Position numbers and translations under genes: made by a program
Assembly: GCA_008508345.1 (NCBI GenBank)
Contig: QNGE01001020.1
Location: 124,001 to 188,000 of the forward strand
Length of the DNA: 64,000 bases
Reading direction: 5' to 3'
Origin: Paragonimus westermani
Lineage: Eukaryota; Platyhelminthes; Trematoda; Plagiorchiida; Troglotrematidae
Notes under the pieces: model-generated
Told to the model about the DNA's origin: nothing
The model's database searches: none
Seen by the model: the letters and a program-made list of their open reading frames with translations, nothing else
Part shown: positions 61,014-64,000 of the stretch, in pieces
How the letters are laid out: every line of letters begins with the position of its first letter
Position numbering within the stretch: position 1 is the stretch's first letter

Positions 61014-61125
61014 AGTTGTTGCACTGCGGTCTTCCAAGCAAGGAATAAGGGGGCTAGAAAAGGTATCATCAAAGAAAGAGCACTTTGATCGCCCAAAGTT
61101 CGACCGTGAAGACAGGCGTGTTATC
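61014..61125 (-). CDS. Unidentified candidate exon A of a minus-strand gene
   Basis: On the minus strand the acceptor TTTTTCAACCACACAG precedes a frame entered at the third codon base. It reads I-T-R-L-S-S-R-S-N-F-G-R-S-K-C-S-F-F-D-D and ends with a strong donor, ACT|GTAAGT, in phase 0. The 124-bp intron to candidate B keeps the frame. A plus-strand LINE starts about 240 bp upstream (higher coordinates), so further exons may lie beyond the window. The product is not recognised. Confidence 0.35.
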
Positions 61126-61364
61126 CTGTGTGGTTGAAAAACCCGCATAAATCCTCAGAGGCTTGATAGAGTTTACAAGACATTTACTACGTGCAGCAGT
61201 AAGCACAATGAGTCGTCAACGTCTTAGTAGCTGTTCTCCCAAGATAGGTTAGCCCTTCAATCCCAAACGAGTCAGACTTTTGAGTCAGCGGCTGTTGGTA
61301 GAGTCCTCCAAAAAGCTCTATTTCCTTCTGTTCCGTAGACCAAATTGTTGAATCAGACGCTTAG

Positions 61365-63990
61365 TCTAACGTTCCACACGCCAATCTGAGACCTGCAAGC
61401 GGACGAACGACGCTGCCGGTCAGGATATGGAATGTGCATAAGCTGTTGTATTGATGCAGTGCCACAAGACGGTCAAAATACTGCACCGCACCAATCCTAT
61501 GGAGCTGAGCTCCTACGGCATCGATTTCGCAGCCTTGAGCGAGATTAGGCTGGCAGAATAAAGTGAGTTCCGAGAAGCAGGTGCTGGGTATATCTTCCGC
61601 TGGATAGGCTAGCTGATAGAAGGTGTTCGGGAGTACGGTGTCTGTTTTGCAGTAGCTGACGGCATCAACTCTTTGTTGATAAGTGAACCACATGGCTTCA
61701 ACCTTTGAATCTTGTCAATGCGCATGCGGCTCGACCTAGGTAAGTCTGTCACGTTCCTTAGTTTTATGATCCAAATGTGTGTCACACTACTGACAGAACG
61801 ATTTATTATGGCCAGAATCTGCTTGACACCGGTTGGTAACGGACTTTTCAGTCTAAGTGACTTTAACGGGTGAGTTAGGCGCGACCCAACAGCGTAACCG
61901 GCCGTCCTCAGATCCAATGAGTTCTTTCAGTCAATGAGGACGGTGATCACCCTACTCCCCTCTGTACTACTCACCCGTTGGCTACAATGGCTACCCGATT
62001 CCAGCTACATGCCTACAATATTGCGACACGGACTCACCCATGATGCAAGCATTACCATTTGCTTGACAACGTGGTTGTGTGGCAGCGTGACACTCACGAA
62101 GCGCCTATCACGCGAATGCTGTGCAAGGCTGAATACAGCACACAACACAGGATGGTCGGGGCCAAATTGTTTATCTATGTATGCAAGACTGTTTAATGTA
62201 GTTCTTCTGGACAATGACAGAAGTTGGATGTCAAAAGGATGGAGAACTCCGAAACGAGGTCCACTTTATAACATACAGTTACTGTTCGTCTGAAAGATGA
62301 TTTCGTTTCCACTACCCCTGAGGGTATGTGAAAGCATCTCAAAGGACAGAACGCGGCAGCAACCGTCAAGACGATCGGTATCTAGCGCCAGACCCACCAG
62401 GCCTGTGTCGACAACAACAATGCATTTGTCTGAAACTCAATACGAGAGAAGAATGTAACGTTTGCTATTTCCACAATGGACCCGGACAATAAACACAAAA
62501 GGCCACAATCCGGAGTGTTCAACGTCAACTAACGGAAAGCTTCGTGGAATCAAGGATGAGGGATGGAAAAAGCGGAGCGATTCGATGCAAGACTACGCTC
62601 ACTGCCGACAAAACAAGGAATTCTACAATTCACTGAAAGCAAATTTGGGTTTATCCGTCCAGGCTACTAAATCACTGACTAACACGGACTTTGGTTATTT
62701 TGCCTATAACCATGACAGATCATGAAAGTTGGGCGCAATCACTCTAGTAGCCTATTAACCCGTTCGGCTGCCAATGATTGAGAAACCCTGAATAACCTGT
62801 CAAAATAAGATACCAGAATTTTAATTGCTGAGTTGCGTTGGAAAGGTGCTAGCAAGAATCCTGTTGAACTGACTAGATGCGGAGGTTTTGAAGGCTAGTT
62901 TTTCCGAAGAGCTGGGTGGATTTGTGGCAATCCGTAGTGGGATCGATATGGTGTTGGCTGTTTTACAGATACAGTAGTTTGGTAAACGCAAACAGCCCTT
63001 GTATACATTATGTTGGGGTATCACCAGGTAAGTTTGTCAGTTTGATTAGAATGTTACATGTGAGTACACAGTAGAAGGTGCACTTGCGCGGATCGATCTC
63101 GTGCTTTTGATATTGTCACTGGCTTGGAATGGAGTTGTCTGCTAGCCTTAGCCCTATTTGATTTATGTTTGATCGCAATGCTAACAGTTATTTCTCTGAA
63201 CTCGGAGGAGGATGTTGAAGTTGAGTACAGGATGCTCGAAGGTTCGACGTCCCAATCCGACTGTGTACATTGTCGAATAATATGTCTGTTTACAGATGAT
63301 AGTGCGCTACTTTTATATAGTTAGAACGATCTCCAGCGGCTGGCCACGGTTTTTGCGACCACATCATCTAAAATTGATTTGGGTATCAATACAGGCAAGA
63401 AAATTGTAATTTCAGTCTCCTTCTGGCGAAGTTGCTCTGCCTAAACCTAGAATCTGCATCAGTGGAGGTCTTGTTGAGGACTTAACCGACTTCCTCTCCC
63501 TGAACAGTAATCTGCTGACAGACGTGTCTGCGGGCCGCGAAATCTGAGCTCGTGCGACGAAGGATACCCCCGCTTTTGAACGTCTTGAAAGACGTGTCCG
63601 GAAGTACCATAGCCTGGGGATGAAAACCAAGCTGCTTGTCTACAGCTCAATTGTGCTGTCTACCCCGCTGTACCGTAGTGAAACCCGGACACTTAATCAG
63701 TTGATTGTGCGTTATCTGGGCCGCTTCCAGATAGAGTGTCTATGAGGCCTCCTGGGTGGTCTGTGGCCGGACATAGTTCCGAAATGGAGGAACTACGGCG
63801 AGCGGACACGGATGGGGCTGAAACCATGCTGATGGTCAGTCAACTTTGTTGACTAAGACAAGTCCGTTGGATGGTTGTTGGCGGAATTCTGAAACAGCTG
63901 CTGTGTGGGCTAGTGAAAGCAGGTTTTTGGGATCCTAGTGTTCAGTAGCTGTGATACCAGGATCTTGTCTAAGTAAGTATTCCGCATTGT
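61365..63990 (+). mobile_element. Broken non-LTR retrotransposon (APE endonuclease, RT, C-terminal region)
   Basis: The order of a LINE ORF2 can be followed on the plus strand. The endonuclease start is R-I-W-N-V-H-K-L (about 61420), followed by Y-G-I-D-F-A-A-L-S-E-I-R-L-A-E, then F-R-E-A-G-A-G-Y and G-V-R-E-Y-G-V-C-F-A-V-A-D (about 61510-61650). The linker has W-K-K-R-S and N-K-E-F-Y-N-S-L-K (about 62560-62640). The RT reads L-F-D-L-C-L-I-A-M-L-T, then V-E-Y-R-M and L-F-T-D-D-S-A-L-L (about 63155-63315), where F-A-D-D is usual. The C-terminal part reads A-F-E-R-L-E-R-R-V and L-S-T-P-L-Y-R-S-E-T-R-T-L (about 63570-63700), then R-A-D-T-D-G-A-E-T-M-L-M. At least five stops or frame changes interrupt it, so it is inactive. 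It resembles RTE/Jockey-type LINEs of flukes; family placement needs a search. Confidence 0.8.
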
Positions 63991-64000
63991 AATGTTGATT

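Overview
This is a window of a metazoan nuclear genome, most probably a parasitic flatworm (digenean fluke). Exons are small and separated by kilobase introns with GT-AG borders, and the rest is filled with decayed LINEs, a Penelope-like element and microsatellites. There are no operons, ribosome binding sites or CRISPR arrays. The fluke assignment is an inference from the style of the repeats and the gene architecture; I could not test it against a database.

The one gene I recognise is a plus-strand Islet-class LIM-homeobox gene (isl / tailup family) spanning about 2.7-31.6 kb. Four coding exons are placed with phase-compatible splice sites: 2719-3389 (complete LIM2 zinc finger plus linker), 17598-18004 (linker, a polyglycine run, and the first residues of the homeodomain up to KTTR), 28028-28564 (C-terminal region with the Islet motif G-I-P-M-V-A-G-S-P and P-P-F-Q-Q-L) and 31096-31572 (end of the protein). 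The LIM1 exon is not seen and should lie before the window. The exon carrying the rest of the homeodomain should lie between 18005 and 28027, but I cannot find it on either strand. That intron holds an undetermined base at 20407, next to (TA)n and poly-A, where an unfilled assembly gap is likely.

The Islet introns and flanks carry mobile DNA: LINE 3' fragments (6.6-7.3 kb and 11.7-11.9 kb), a possible reverse transcriptase scrap just after the undetermined base, an ATC microsatellite (22.15 kb) and a degenerate Penelope-like element with RT and GIY-YIG parts (23.0-24.2 kb).

From 31.6 to 64 kb no gene is recognised with confidence. Notable are a GAT microsatellite grown at the end of a dispersed repeat (35.3-35.7 kb), a 287-bp near-identical direct duplication meeting at an undetermined base (37.9-38.5 kb), and a set of exon-like open frames with good splice signals. 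Several are on the minus strand (47.0-47.4, 56.3-56.5, 59.1-61.1 kb) and a few on the plus strand (39.3, 41.9-42.8, 53.8-54.2, 58.5 kb). They are reported as unidentified candidate exons. The window ends in a broken plus-strand LINE (61.4-64 kb) in which the APE endonuclease, the linker, the RT and the C-terminal region can all be read despite stops and frameshifts.
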